A stretch of DNA of 47,132 bases from Cryomorphaceae bacterium (GCA_020832345.1 JAFIEY010000068.1:1-47132), one strand, 5' to 3'; counted from the stretch's first letter, positions 9,055 through 18,485 are shown. The notes: generated from the letters alone by a model not told the origin. Numbers and translations are program-made.

Positions 9055-9471
9055 ATGAGTATGTACACGCATTGTAGTAAAGTGAGGGTAAGGTACGGGG
9101 AAACTGACCAAATGGGTTATGTATATTATGGAAATTATCCCCTTTATTATGAAGTTGGAAGGGTTGAAGCCATGAGAAATTTAGGTATTCCGTATCGCCT
9201 TTTGGAGGAAAAAGGTGTCATGCTTCCGGTAAAATCTATGGAGATAAATTATAGGGCCCCGGCCAAATATGACGACCTGCTCACCATCGAAACTTCCATC
9301 GAAAACAACCCCGGTACCCGACTAAAATTTCACCACAAAATTTTTAATGAAAAGGGAGATTTACTCAATACCGCTTCTCTGGTTTTGGTGTTTGTGGATA
9401 TGAATACCAAAAGACCGATCAATATGCCGGATTGGATTTTGGAAACCATAGAACGGGAAATAAAAAAATAA
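9055..9471 (+). CDS. Acyl-CoA thioesterase, YbgC/FadM type (hot-dog fold)
   Basis: The 138-residue product has the 4-hydroxybenzoyl-CoA thioesterase signature RYGETDQMGYVYYGNYPLYYEVGR, with the catalytic Asp in the DQMG motif near residue 18, followed by the hot-dog strands VKSMEINYRAPAKYDDLLTIET and LKFHHKIFNEKGDLLNTASLVLVFVD. It is the expected size and presumably cytoplasmic; the substrate is unknown. It is divergent from dnaA across a 196-bp AT-rich gap in which I saw no clear promoter of the Bacteroidota type. Confidence 0.85.
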   Translation: MSMYTHCSKVRVRYGETDQMGYVYYGNYPLYYEVGRVEAMRNLGIPYRLLEEKGVMLPVKSMEINYRAPAKYDDLLTIETSIENNPGTRLKFHHKIFNEKGDLLNTASLVLVFVDMNTKRPINMPDWILETIEREIKK

Positions 9472-9550
9472 CACAATATTTCTACAAAGTCTTTTTTTTA
9501 GAAATGGCTACCTTTACAATGTTAAAATAATAGTCTAAATCCTTTGCCTC

Positions 9551-11062
9551 ATGACAATCTTTGACCGCAAAAGTCTTGTATTAATCATTGTTTCAGCCGT
9601 GATTGCTCCGGTTTTATCTTTTGCCCAACTCGACACGTCTCAGCTTATTAATTGGAAATATGCCGGCGTCGATGAATTTTTCTGGCCAGAACACGAAATT
9701 CAAACTTTAAATTGTGACAATACCGGCAAACAACCCTGTGACCAGGCACTTCAATCCATTTTAAATCAAAAGCGTAAAAAGCCCTTGGTGCTTTTTATTC
9801 CCAATGGTACATATTTATTTAAAGAGCATATTACAGTTCCCTCCAATGTTTTAATTCGCGGTGCTTCACCAACAAAGACGGTTTTAGTCTTTGAGGTTCC
9901 AGAAAACCACCATTGCTTTCGGGCAAACGGCAGGGCCATCAGAAAGGATTTTCCACTTTCAAATGCGCCCAAACTGGGAGATACCGTATTAACCGGAATT
10001 CCCAATGGCAGCTTTGTCCCCGGTGATCAAATTGCGCTTATGCACAACGACAAACACTTGGTTACCCGAGAGTGGGGAGAAAACAATACCGGTCAGATTT
10101 TCATCGTCAAAGGACAACGCGGAAACCGGGTTACGGTAGATGTGCCGGTGCGTCTGGATTATGAAATGCGAAACCAACCGAGGGTTCAGCCTTTGGAAAT
10201 GGTCCACCACATTGGGTTTGAAAATTTTTCCATCATTCGTCGTTCCGCATCTTCAAGGCAAGTGAGCAACTTCTATTTTCGTCATGCCCACAACATCCAT
10301 CTATATGGAATTATGAGCGACAGTTGTCATTATGCACATGTGGATATTCGGAACTCCAAAAACGTAAAAATCGAAAAGAGCTATTTTTGTGATGGCCACG
10401 ACCACGGAGAAGGAGGGAAGGCTTACGGTGTAATCATTCACGCAGGAAGTTGTGATGTGTTGGTGGTGGACAATATTTTCCAAAATCTGCGCCATTCCAT
10501 GATCATTCAAAGTGGAGGGAACGGAAATGTTTTTGCCTATAATTACTCCACCGATGTCAAAGCCACCCGGAGTTTATTCGGTTTTTCCATGGGCCACGAT
10601 ATAAGTGGAGATATGGTGGTTCACGGAAATTATGCTTACCGCAATTTATTTGAGGGAAACCATGGCCACATGGGAATCATAGACAATGCACACGGAACCA
10701 ACGGGCCAGGCAATACCTTTTATCGCAATTGTATTGTGGGTTATGGAATTACCGTTACCAATAACCGTTCTCACAATCAGATTTTTATAGAAAATAAGGT
10801 GAATGGCCCATCCTTCTTCATGGCCCAAAATCATTATTTTTACAACAATACTTTTAATAATTTCGACAACGATGCCAATCGACCTAATGCACAAATCACA
10901 TCTTTGGGTCTCGATGTTTTCCCTGAAGGAATTGATGAAGATTTGGTTTGGAAAATGGGAAATCCACTTTGTGAGGAATTGGCATTGCCTGCGGAAAAAC
11001 GTTATGTTTCGGGTTTATATGTACCCACTTCAGGAAGGTCGATTATGCGGGATAGAGAGTAA
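9551..11062 (+). CDS. Secreted right-handed parallel beta-helix protein (pectate-lyase-like superfamily)
   Basis: The 503-residue product has a signal peptide (cleavage near FAQ, residue 27). A pectate-lyase-3-type N-terminal segment follows: CDQALQSILNQ...LVLFIPNGTYLFKEHITVPSNVLIRGAS. After it come repeated beta-helix turns rich in N, H and G (NIHLYGIMSDSCHYAHVDIR, NVKIEKSYFCDGHDHG, DVLVVDNIFQNL, GNVFAYNYSTDV, NTFYRNCIVGYG, NQIFIENKVNG, NHYFYNNTFNNF). The His/Asp-rich CDGHDHGEGGKAYG loop might bind metal. There is no T9SS sorting domain, so it is probably periplasmic or exported another way. Polysaccharide lyase or isomerase activity is possible but not shown. Confidence 0.7.
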   Translation: MTIFDRKSLVLIIVSAVIAPVLSFAQLDTSQLINWKYAGVDEFFWPEHEIQTLNCDNTGKQPCDQALQSILNQKRKKPLVLFIPNGTYLFKEHITVPSNVLIRGASPTKTVLVFEVPENHHCFRANGRAIRKDFPLSNAPKLGDTVLTGIPNGSFVPGDQIALMHNDKHLVTREWGENNTGQIFIVKGQRGNRVTVDVPVRLDYEMRNQPRVQPLEMVHHIGFENFSIIRRSASSRQVSNFYFRHAHNIHLYGIMSDSCHYAHVDIRNSKNVKIEKSYFCDGHDHGEGGKAYGVIIHAGSCDVLVVDNIFQNLRHSMIIQSGGNGNVFAYNYSTDVKATRSLFGFSMGHDISGDMVVHGNYAYRNLFEGNHGHMGIIDNAHGTNGPGNTFYRNCIVGYGITVTNNRSHNQIFIENKVNGPSFFMAQNHYFYNNTFNNFDNDANRPNAQITSLGLDVFPEGIDEDLVWKMGNPLCEELALPAEKRYVSGLYVPTSGRSIMRDRE

Positions 11063-11071
11063 TTTAGAAGG

Positions 11072-11476
11072 TTATTGGGTACACTGGGCACAATACCCCT
11101 TCACCAAAAGATTCGTCTCACTAACCTTGTAACCATCAGGTAAATTCAGACTCACCTTTTCATCCAAACACTCCACCGTATTACATTGCGTACAACGAAA
11201 ATGAATGTGATTGTGTTGATGACTGTGGTCGTGGTCGCAATCGTTACAAAGAGCAAAGTGCAACACCCCGTCGTCGCTCATTACTTTGTGAACAATGCCA
11301 TCTTCTTCAAAGGATTTTAATATCCTGTAAATGGTCACACGGTTCATTTCTCCGTCCAAAGCATGTTGAATCATCTCGTGGCTTACCGCTTCATTTTTGC
11401 TTTGTAAATACGCCATTAGTTTCCTTTTAGACGGTGTGCTGCGGCGGCTTGGGGAGGATTCTGAGACTTTTCGCAT
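11072..11476 (-). CDS. Fur-family transcriptional regulator (Zur-like)
   Basis: The 134-residue protein has a winged-helix N-terminal domain (AVSHEMIQHALDGEMNRVTIYRILKSFEEDGIVHKV) and the metal-binding C-terminal half. The histidine-rich CNDCDHDHSHQHNHIHFRC stretch and two CxxC pairs (CTQC near residue 95 and CAQC at the C-terminus) are intact, which is the structural-zinc arrangement of Fur and Zur. The His-rich linker makes a zinc sensor plausible, but the metal is inferred. A well-formed promoter lies directly upstream (11507-11538). The window contains a second Fur paralogue at 27080-27550 with different metal ligands. Confidence 0.85.
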   Translation of the reverse strand: MRKVSESSPSRRSTPSKRKLMAYLQSKNEAVSHEMIQHALDGEMNRVTIYRILKSFEEDGIVHKVMSDDGVLHFALCNDCDHDHSHQHNHIHFRCTQCNTVECLDEKVSLNLPDGYKVSETNLLVKGYCAQCTQ

Positions 11477-11506
11477 GATAATGGGGTATGACCGAATTTA
11501 ATTCTA

Positions 11507-11538
11507 CAAAAGTAAAATAACTTTTATCCCCCAACAAA
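11507..11538 (-). promoter_or_regulatory. Bacteroidota-type promoter for the Zur/Fur-like gene
   Basis: On the minus strand TTTG (11535-11538) and TACTTTTG (11507-11514) are separated by 20 nt, an exact match to the consensus. It lies 31 bp upstream of the start codon and just after the stop codon of the upstream gene. Confidence 0.65.
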
Positions 11539-11541
11539 ATT

Positions 11542-14385
11542 TTAAAACCACCCCCGACGTAAGCGTTGGATTAAGCTGTTGAAATCCATATTAAGCACAA
11601 AGCGGATCTCGCTCGGATAGGCGTGATCCCACATGATGCGGTCGTGATTTTGAATGGGAAAATACAACTCTAGGAAATCCGTAAAAATGGATACCCGAAC
11701 CCCGTAGTCCCAATACAATGTGTTTAAATTATCCACAAATCCAACATCGCCAAATACACCGATAAACTGATATAGCGGCACATTCACGTTAAAAGCAGTA
11801 ATCCAACTGCCGGCAAATACATCCGTTCGGGATTTAAATCCACCATCAGTGATGATCATTTGCTGGCTCCAAAATCCACTGGTTTCCGAACGCCCAAGCA
11901 GGTAATAATCGAAGGCATAATCCAAGGTTCCACTTAAACCAAATCGAAAAAAATCTTGGTTTGCAGGTAGATTATTGTAAGCAAAAACACCGGCGAATAA
12001 TCGCGTCGTCAACCATTTTTTATTGGGCAACATCCACCGCTGGTCGAAATCTGCTTGTAACTTCACAAATTGCTCCGAAACTTCAACCAAGGTGCGCAAT
12101 GAACACGGACGAAGGATATTGGTGTTTTCATAATCGTGGGAAACTTGCGCCAACCAGTAACTGGCGTTTTCCATTCCACCCAACATGTCCTGATTGCCTT
12201 CACGGGCCAATTGTAAAAACCGAAATCGCGTGCGGTGAATGTTTTCACTTCGCGGATGAGATTTTCGCCACCAAAACCGAACAAATGGTGAATAGCGGTA
12301 ATATCTCAAATCTGTATCGTAGTGGTAGTTGGTGAAAAACACCCCGGAAGTAATGCGGTGAAACCATCCTGAGGATAGTCGTTGGTTGTTGACAAAAGAT
12401 GCTCGCCCCGTTAGACGCATCGGCAGGGTAGAGAGGGTAGGTTCAATTCTGTACTCGTATTTTTTCGGTATAATGGTGTTGTTGAAAAAAGCCACACCAC
12501 CGTAAATTCCGTCGTATGCATTTAGACCACCGACCGGTTGGAAAAAGATTTGATTCTTTTTGGGATCTTCAATACCGGTGTAAAGCTGAAAGCGCAATGG
12601 GTTTGTACTTCGGAAAAGTCCTTTTTCTTTCATCCTGTGATTCCGGTGGTTGTAGTCCGCAGTTTCGAGGTTTCGGTCGAGAATGATTTCATCATAATCA
12701 TCGAGATTAAACTGAATCGTCTTTTTATCGATATGACCATCAAACCAAATAGAAATTACCGCTTCCCCATTTTTCACCCCGGTGAGTTTATAGGGCAATG
12801 GCGCTTTCCCATGATTTTTTACGGTAACGGCATATACATAGTTGCACTTATCGATGGACGTGATTTCGTAATCTACAATATCCGACTTGTCGAGATAATG
12901 GTTAAAAAACCAATCCACCGATTTGCGGCTGTTGTCACGCAACGACTGTTCTAATGCTACTCGTCCCAAATAATTGGTGGTATCCAGGGCTTTAAACCAA
13001 TGCTGAAAGGCGGTGTAAAAACTCCGCGGGCCGATATAACCTTTAAGATGTCCAATAGCGATGCTGGTTTTACCCTCCGTAATCGCTAAATAATTTGCCA
13101 TGGAAATGTCCGGATATGCGTCCCCAATGGGTTGATCCAAACCCTTTCTAGCCAGATAGGTGTACATCAAATGGTTTTGATAATCAAAATCCAAATCGTC
13201 GAGCCATAAGAAAAACCGCGACCATATACTACCGGTAAGTTTTCCACTGAGGGCTAGGTCAAAATCATTGGTTCGTAAAAAGTCATCTCTAAGGAAATGG
13301 GCCAAACCATCACCCAGCCAAGGCTCGATAAAGAAATTAACGGGTACTTCCGTTTTTACAAAAGTTTGGAAATAAGCCAAGGCATGGGAAACTTCACTGC
13401 TGAGATAACTTTGAAATGCGGACAAAACGCCCGAAACGGCAAAATCAAATCTTTGGTCGTTTTCCGGTAATAAAACAACCCCAAGTCCGGGATCAAAGTA
13501 ATTGACTCTGTACGGGACGGAAATTACACCGTAGTCTGAACCCGGATTTTGGGCAAATCGTTCGTTCAGATACACTTCGGATTGTTCGGCAATATTAAAG
13601 AAAAAATTACTGTACGGTCCGGGATTTATTGTGCTCCAAATATTCCCGCGGTTGGTTAAATGATCCTTTATATAGGCGCTTTTACTCACAATCAAAAAAA
13701 CATCTTGTTTGTTTTTTATGTGAATTTGCTTTGATTCCCCTGAGCCGGGTGTGACAAATCCATTTGAGAAAACTTCGTAATCTTCGGGAAATAAAAAGGA
13801 AAGCGTAAAATCCGCCCTTCTTCGGACAAAATTTGCTTTTTCATTTAATGGAGTAAAAAGCCATTTTTTTTCCGGGTGGTGTGGTGGCAAAAGGAAGGTA
13901 AAGTATTGCAACCAAAGGTCTTGTTCGACAAAACCAACAGGAAATAAACTTCCATCACCGAGTAAAACCGAATATATGGCGTGAAGCCAAACCTTTTCCC
14001 CCGGTTGAATAGGTCGGTCGGGAAAAACCCAAAGAATTTCCGAATCGGGTGCGAATTTTGCGCGAACGGGTATTTTGCCTAACAAGAAAGAAAACGTGTC
14101 TAATCGACTTAATTTGGAATCATGGGCAAAGTGCAAAGTCTTATCTTGATTTTCCAATTTTTCCTTGCGAAAAAAAGAACTGGGGTTTCCCACAGATTGC
14201 AATGGAAAAACCAAAGGGAAACTATCCAGTTGTTCGCCCGTATCGTTTGTCCATTCTAAATTCCACAAAACGCTGAGGCTGCTGTTTTCTTCGTCGAAAG
14301 TAAGGTCAATTTGGTATATGGGCTGTGCTTTCGCCGAAAGGGCAATACATAAAATTACCACACAAGAAAATCCGACTCTGCTCAT
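11542..14385 (-). CDS. M1-aminopeptidase-like protein with degenerate active site and C-terminal outer-membrane barrel
   Basis: The 947-residue product begins with a signal peptide (cleavage after AKA, about residue 20). Residues ~25-560 resemble the N-terminal beta-saddle and gluzincin domain of M1 peptidases. Where HExxH should be, the sequence is SEVSH (residues 330-334): the first His is Ser. The downstream zinc ligand in the usual NEG motif is replaced in WLGDGLAHF. From about residue 590 to the end there are alternating aromatic beta-strands and a terminal Phe (RRGWF), which suggests an outer-membrane barrel. It is therefore probably a catalytically dead, surface- or periplasm-exposed binding protein. 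The function is unknown. It is 16 bp from the TANGO2-like gene on the same strand. Confidence 0.65.
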   Translation of the reverse strand: MSRVGFSCVVILCIALSAKAQPIYQIDLTFDEENSSLSVLWNLEWTNDTGEQLDSFPLVFPLQSVGNPSSFFRKEKLENQDKTLHFAHDSKLSRLDTFSFLLGKIPVRAKFAPDSEILWVFPDRPIQPGEKVWLHAIYSVLLGDGSLFPVGFVEQDLWLQYFTFLLPPHHPEKKWLFTPLNEKANFVRRRADFTLSFLFPEDYEVFSNGFVTPGSGESKQIHIKNKQDVFLIVSKSAYIKDHLTNRGNIWSTINPGPYSNFFFNIAEQSEVYLNERFAQNPGSDYGVISVPYRVNYFDPGLGVVLLPENDQRFDFAVSGVLSAFQSYLSSEVSHALAYFQTFVKTEVPVNFFIEPWLGDGLAHFLRDDFLRTNDFDLALSGKLTGSIWSRFFLWLDDLDFDYQNHLMYTYLARKGLDQPIGDAYPDISMANYLAITEGKTSIAIGHLKGYIGPRSFYTAFQHWFKALDTTNYLGRVALEQSLRDNSRKSVDWFFNHYLDKSDIVDYEITSIDKCNYVYAVTVKNHGKAPLPYKLTGVKNGEAVISIWFDGHIDKKTIQFNLDDYDEIILDRNLETADYNHRNHRMKEKGLFRSTNPLRFQLYTGIEDPKKNQIFFQPVGGLNAYDGIYGGVAFFNNTIIPKKYEYRIEPTLSTLPMRLTGRASFVNNQRLSSGWFHRITSGVFFTNYHYDTDLRYYRYSPFVRFWWRKSHPRSENIHRTRFRFLQLAREGNQDMLGGMENASYWLAQVSHDYENTNILRPCSLRTLVEVSEQFVKLQADFDQRWMLPNKKWLTTRLFAGVFAYNNLPANQDFFRFGLSGTLDYAFDYYLLGRSETSGFWSQQMIITDGGFKSRTDVFAGSWITAFNVNVPLYQFIGVFGDVGFVDNLNTLYWDYGVRVSIFTDFLELYFPIQNHDRIMWDHAYPSEIRFVLNMDFNSLIQRLRRGWF

Positions 14386-14401
14386 GCGGACAAATATACC
14401 G

Positions 14402-15100
14402 TTAATGATTTAGCTTATTTTGCGAATGTACTTCTTCGTATCGGTATTTTACCCGGGATTGTGAAAAGTTTATTTGCATCACGGCAAGCGTTTTTACTTC
14501 CTCCCTTTCCATGAGAATTCTATAATGTTTTGGTGCATGCGCTCCACCACGATGATGAAAATCCCAGAGATCATCAGGGCTGGGCGAGGGGTTTTGATTT
14601 AGAAATTGTTCAAACCAACTTTCTCTTTCCACCTGCATCTGTTGTGTATATAACATGGCTGAGGACCAAATGTGGTTCTTATTGCGTGCAAAAATTTTGT
14701 AATGGGAATTTTCACCATCCCACCGAATTTCTTCAATGTCGGTTCCGGGGACAAATCGCACCAAGGTAAATGGTTCAATATTTTTGAGAAAATACTTGTC
14801 GGCCATTTCCCTTAGACTGTTAAATCCAAAACTCTTTAGTACCAGAAGTCCCCGGGAGTGTCCATAAGGCGGTCTGCGTTTATGTTTTGAAAAAGCCCCG
14901 TTGAGCAGTACACTTACCGCTCCGGAGTCGTTATGGGCAATCCATGATCCGGAGCCAATAATATCGGTAGGGTAGGTAATCCATTCGGGATGGTGATATA
15001 ATTTCCTTGGAGTAAGTGCAGGTCTTTTGGGAGATTCATCACGATTGGACGTAATCGTAAATTCATTTCCAGACCGGGGAAAATAGGTAAGCGTACACAT
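14402..15100 (-). CDS. TANGO2/NRDE family protein
   Basis: The 232-residue product starts MCTLTYFPRSGNEFTITSNRDES, with the Cys2 and NRDE motif (about residues 19-22) that define the TANGO2/NRDE family of Ntn-hydrolase-like proteins. Further family features are GSGSWIAHNDSGAVSVLLNGAF and SRGLLVLKSF. Eukaryotic TANGO2 is linked to haem trafficking and lipid homeostasis; the bacterial role is unsettled, so I make no specific claim. It lies 8 bp downstream of the response regulator gene on the same strand. Confidence 0.85.
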   Translation of the reverse strand: MCTLTYFPRSGNEFTITSNRDESPKRPALTPRKLYHHPEWITYPTDIIGSGSWIAHNDSGAVSVLLNGAFSKHKRRPPYGHSRGLLVLKSFGFNSLREMADKYFLKNIEPFTLVRFVPGTDIEEIRWDGENSHYKIFARNKNHIWSSAMLYTQQMQVERESWFEQFLNQNPSPSPDDLWDFHHRGGAHAPKHYRILMEREEVKTLAVMQINFSQSRVKYRYEEVHSQNKLNH

Positions 15101-15108
15101 AAAATATT

Positions 15109-15768
15109 TTACAAATGGTTTCGCACACGCATGGCAAATTTGAGCAAAACCCCCTGACCTTTTAAATCAAGTTTTCTGGTGATGCTATATCTGTGGTTTT
15201 CTATGGTTTTGGGACTAATAAATAATTCCTCACTCATTTCTATGGTTCGTTCACCATTGGCAATTCTCTTCAGAATTTCTTTCTCTTTGGGCGTCAAAAA
15301 TTTGATTTTTGAAAGTGACTGCTTGTCTTCTTCAGAAATTTCCATAGACTCCAAAGCAGAATCTGAGGATAATTCTTGTTTACGGGCCAATCTGGTTTTA
15401 ATAGCGTTTAATAACTCCACAAAGGAAAAGGGTTTGGTAATATAATCATCAGCGCCAAACTCCATTCCTTTTCGCAGGTCACTTCGGTCGGTTTTTGCGG
15501 TAAGGAAAACAAAAGGAATGCTTTTTAATTCCGGATTGCGGCGCACACTTTGCAAAACCTCGATACCGTCGGTACTTCCCGGCATCATGACATCGCACAT
15601 GATAAAATCTGGTTTGTTTTTTAGAATCATATCCAGTCCATCCTTTCCGCTATACGCAACCAAAACGTGAAATTTTTCCATTTCCAGAAACTCAACGATA
15701 CTATCGGCCAACTTCTTTTCATCTTCAATAAGGGCAATTGTCAAATTACCGGATTCAATTGCGGTCAT
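15109..15768 (-). CDS. Response regulator with LuxR/NarL-type DNA-binding domain
   Basis: The 219-residue protein has a complete receiver domain: acidic pocket at Glu15-Asp16, phospho-acceptor Asp59 in CDVMMPG, Thr90 and Lys112 in TKPF. A C-terminal LuxR helix-turn-helix follows (FLTPKEKEILKRIANGERTIEMSEELFISPKTIENHRYSITRKLDL). It is divergent from the sensor kinase that starts at 16115, so the two are probable partners. A palindromic repeat element (15941-16072) lies between them, upstream of the response-regulator promoter. Confidence 0.9.
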   Translation of the reverse strand: MTAIESGNLTIALIEDEKKLADSIVEFLEMEKFHVLVAYSGKDGLDMILKNKPDFIMCDVMMPGSTDGIEVLQSVRRNPELKSIPFVFLTAKTDRSDLRKGMEFGADDYITKPFSFVELLNAIKTRLARKQELSSDSALESMEISEEDKQSLSKIKFLTPKEKEILKRIANGERTIEMSEELFISPKTIENHRYSITRKLDLKGQGVLLKFAMRVRNHL

Positions 15769-15796
15769 AGTAAAGATAGAATTAATGATTGTGGTA

Positions 15797-15825
15797 CAAA
15801 ATTACGGGGAAATCATTTCTCCAAA
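15797..15825 (-). promoter_or_regulatory. Promoter for the response regulator gene
   Basis: On the minus strand TTTG (15822-15825) and TAATTTTG (15797-15804) are 17 nt apart, close to the consensus spacing. The box lies 29 bp before the start codon. Confidence 0.5.
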
Positions 15826-15940
15826 AAGTTTTTCACGGTATTATCATTGTGGAATGGCCATAAAATATGGAAACCTTATGTTTTCTATCGGGCACTACAT
15901 TTCCGGATATAGTCAATAGAGTAGTGGTGAAGCAATTACA

Positions 15941-16072
15941 GAGTCCACTCCAAAAAGTCTTTGTCTGCCAAAATCTTTCTTGTTGCTAGATTTTTGAATC
16001 CGCACTTGCTCCGTTTCAAAAATCCCCTCCGCGTAGATTTTGATTGAAATCATCCTTTTTTGGAGTGGACTC
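15941..16072 (+). repeat. Palindrome-ended MITE-like repeat, copy 1
   Basis: This 132-bp copy has the best terminal inverted repeats of the family: GAGTCCACTCCAAAAAG at the left, and its reverse complement with one extra A at the right. It carries the short internal form without the small hairpin. I see no flanking direct repeat, so it may be an old insertion. It sits in the divergent promoter region of the two-component pair. Confidence 0.9.
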
Positions 16073-16089
16073 AATATATATTTAATGCT

Positions 16090-16097
16090 TAGATTTG
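16090..16097 (+). promoter_or_regulatory. Candidate -7 box for the sensor kinase
   Basis: TAGATTTG matches TAnnTTTG exactly, 18 bp before the kinase start and 17 bp after repeat copy 1. No -33 element is at the proper distance; that region would fall inside the repeat. Confidence 0.35.
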
Positions 16098-16114
16098 CGG
16101 TAAATTGAATAAGC

Positions 16115-18361
16115 TTGAAAGCCAACCAAACACATGATTTGATTTCCTTATTTCCCAAAGTCAGCGAAATCGTTTTGCGGGAAAAAAAACTGGATCGCGG
16201 ATTGCAGGAGGTGCTAACTTTATTAGGAGAGGCAACCGGAGTAGATCGGGTTTATTATTTTAAAAATTACAAAAAGGATGGTGTTCTTTATGGGGTTTAT
16301 CATCTGGAATGGTGTGTTGAGGGTGTAGAGCCCCAGATTGACCAACCGGATCTCAATCATTTTTCCTATCCGAGTTTGGAAGGGTTTTATACCGATTTTG
16401 TAAAGTCTAAAAGTCTTGTTTCAGAAGATGTTACAAAGCTTCCGTACAATCGTTTTCGGGAATTAATGATTGAACAAAATATCCTTTCGGCGCTTTTAAT
16501 CAAAGTTTCATTCGAAAAGGACTTTTTGGGTTTTGTCGGGTTCGACAGTTGTAAGAGCAAACGAAAATGGAAACCCGAAGAAGTCCGCATTCTGGAGCAT
16601 CTGGCTGATATCATCGCACACCGAATTGTACGGGAGTCAGCTTTGGAAGCATCTCAGGCGTATTTGAACCGAATAGAGCGGAGAAATGAATTTCTCGCCG
16701 AAGTTCGCTCTGCGCAATCGGCATTTATAGAAAACCCTAAAAGCAACACCGTTTTTGAAAAATTACTTACGGCCATTTGCACCTATACCGATTTTGAAAA
16801 AGGAATAATCGTTTCTTATATTGCGCCGCATACGAACCGAAAGAAGGGAAATCCAACCATCATAGCGAAGTCCACAAAAGCGTCAGATGCAGATATGGAT
16901 GCGGTATATTTAATAAACGAAAAATGCACAGAGGTGTATTTGGATAAAAAAGGTCAAAAGTATTTAAGGTGGGCAAATCGACACAAAAAGCCCATTGTGT
17001 TCGATTTTTTTTCCGAAAATTTTGAATTGGAATTTGATTTAAAAAAAGCTGGTGAAAACAAAGCCGGCAATAAAAGTCTAGTTTTCCCGGTATTTTTTGG
17101 AAATATTTTGATGGCCACCGTGTATCTCATCAATGCCCGCCAAATCCAGAAGTCCATACCCGCATTGATGGAGGAGTTGGGATCTGTTACCGATTCAATG
17201 GTTCACATTTTTACCAGTATTCGATTTAATTATGAAAAAAGTGTTGTTGAGGATTTGGCTGAAAACCAGCGGAGATCCTTTCGGCAACTCATCGAAAAAA
17301 CCCTAAGTGGTTATTGGGAAATCAGTCCTAATGGAAATTTTACCAGTCGAAAGTTACTCCAAACGCTGGGTTATAGTGATGTTTTCAGATTAGAAAATGA
17401 AATATCAACACGCTGGACAGACCATGTCGTAAAAGAAGATGTAGATGCGTTTTACTTTATGGTAGAAAAGAAAATTGTCAAAGCACGTCGCATTAACCAA
17501 ACCATTTCCATGGAAATGAGGTTTAAGCACCGTAAAGGAAAAATTTTAACCATGCTGGTGGGCGCCATCATTAATGTTACAGAAAATGGGGCATTGCAAA
17601 TATTTGGCTGTAATGTGGATATCAGTAATGCCGCTGATTTGTCTAGGACATTAAAAATTAATCTCAAGAAAGAGCAAGAACTCAACAAGTTAAAATCACA
17701 TTTTATTTCGGTGGTTTCTCATCAGTTTAGAACACCTATGTCGGTCATTCAAAGCAATACTGAGATTATAGCCAAGAAATCAGAAGAAGTAATTGATTTG
17801 CATAAAAACATTCAGAGAATTTATGACGAAATAGCGAGAATGAATCAGCTGATTGAAAAAGTTCTTACCATGGAGAGGTTGCAATTAGAAGAATCATCCG
17901 ACCAAATTTCACAATTTAGCTTAAAGGAACTTATCGAGTCTCTTATAGCGAGATATGATGACAATGGAGATAATTTCTTTTTGTTTAACACAGACTTAAA
18001 TGGTGAAAAGTCAATTATTTCTTCAGACAAGGAAAAATTGGAAGCCATTATCGACAACATCCTTTCCAATGCGATAAAATATGGTGGAAATAGGCAGCGA
18101 GAGGTGAATTTAATACTAGATAACAAGCATAAAAAATTTATACTAAGTGTTAAAGATTTTGGCATGGGCATCCCTAAAAGCAATCTTGAAAGTATTTTCA
18201 CCCCATTTACACGTGCAGAAAATGTATCTCATTTAGAAGGAACAGGTTTAGGATTATCTATAGCCAAAGAATACGCCCAAAGACTTAATATACAAATAGA
18301 AGTAAAAAGCAAACTAAATTCATTTTCGGAATTTTTACTTTACATTCCATCCGATTACTAA
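16115..18361 (+). CDS. GAF/GAF/PAS sensor histidine kinase
   Basis: The 748-residue product has no membrane segment and is probably a cytoplasmic sensor. Two GAF-like regions (about residues 20-170 and 195-375) are followed by a PAS-like segment (about 385-510), then the HisKA domain with SHQFRTP (His536) and a HATPase domain with N-box NILSNAIKYGG, G1 DFGMGIP and G2 GTGLGLSIA. The frame opens after a TGA at 16106 and the first usable start is TTG at 16115; there is no early in-frame ATG, so the exact start is uncertain. Its likely partner is the divergent response regulator. Confidence 0.88.
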   Translation: MKANQTHDLISLFPKVSEIVLREKKLDRGLQEVLTLLGEATGVDRVYYFKNYKKDGVLYGVYHLEWCVEGVEPQIDQPDLNHFSYPSLEGFYTDFVKSKSLVSEDVTKLPYNRFRELMIEQNILSALLIKVSFEKDFLGFVGFDSCKSKRKWKPEEVRILEHLADIIAHRIVRESALEASQAYLNRIERRNEFLAEVRSAQSAFIENPKSNTVFEKLLTAICTYTDFEKGIIVSYIAPHTNRKKGNPTIIAKSTKASDADMDAVYLINEKCTEVYLDKKGQKYLRWANRHKKPIVFDFFSENFELEFDLKKAGENKAGNKSLVFPVFFGNILMATVYLINARQIQKSIPALMEELGSVTDSMVHIFTSIRFNYEKSVVEDLAENQRRSFRQLIEKTLSGYWEISPNGNFTSRKLLQTLGYSDVFRLENEISTRWTDHVVKEDVDAFYFMVEKKIVKARRINQTISMEMRFKHRKGKILTMLVGAIINVTENGALQIFGCNVDISNAADLSRTLKINLKKEQELNKLKSHFISVVSHQFRTPMSVIQSNTEIIAKKSEEVIDLHKNIQRIYDEIARMNQLIEKVLTMERLQLEESSDQISQFSLKELIESLIARYDDNGDNFFLFNTDLNGEKSIISSDKEKLEAIIDNILSNAIKYGGNRQREVNLILDNKHKKFILSVKDFGMGIPKSNLESIFTPFTRAENVSHLEGTGLGLSIAKEYAQRLNIQIEVKSKLNSFSEFLLYIPSDY

Positions 18362-18453
18362 CCGTAAAAAGGCGTAAAGTATTACAAATTTATGTCGAAA
18401 AAAAATTTGACGAAAAAAACTAAAAAAACCACAGAAATGAGTATTATCACGTA

Positions 18454-18485
18454 TTGGGTGGATAAATGGTTTGTTTATATATTTG
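18454..18485 (+). promoter_or_regulatory. Promoter reading into the leader-hairpin cluster
   Basis: TTG at 18454-18456 and TATATTTG at 18478-18485 are 21 nt apart. It lies in the 485-bp gap after the sensor kinase and points toward the three leader-hairpin units, with no protein gene downstream on this strand. A transcript would begin near 18492. Confidence 0.5.

Noticed and set aside
15913-16158. Protein encoded by repeat copy 1 on the minus strand
   Set aside because: The frame is open because the element itself is open on this strand; its N-terminal part overlaps the kinase start and there is no promoter.
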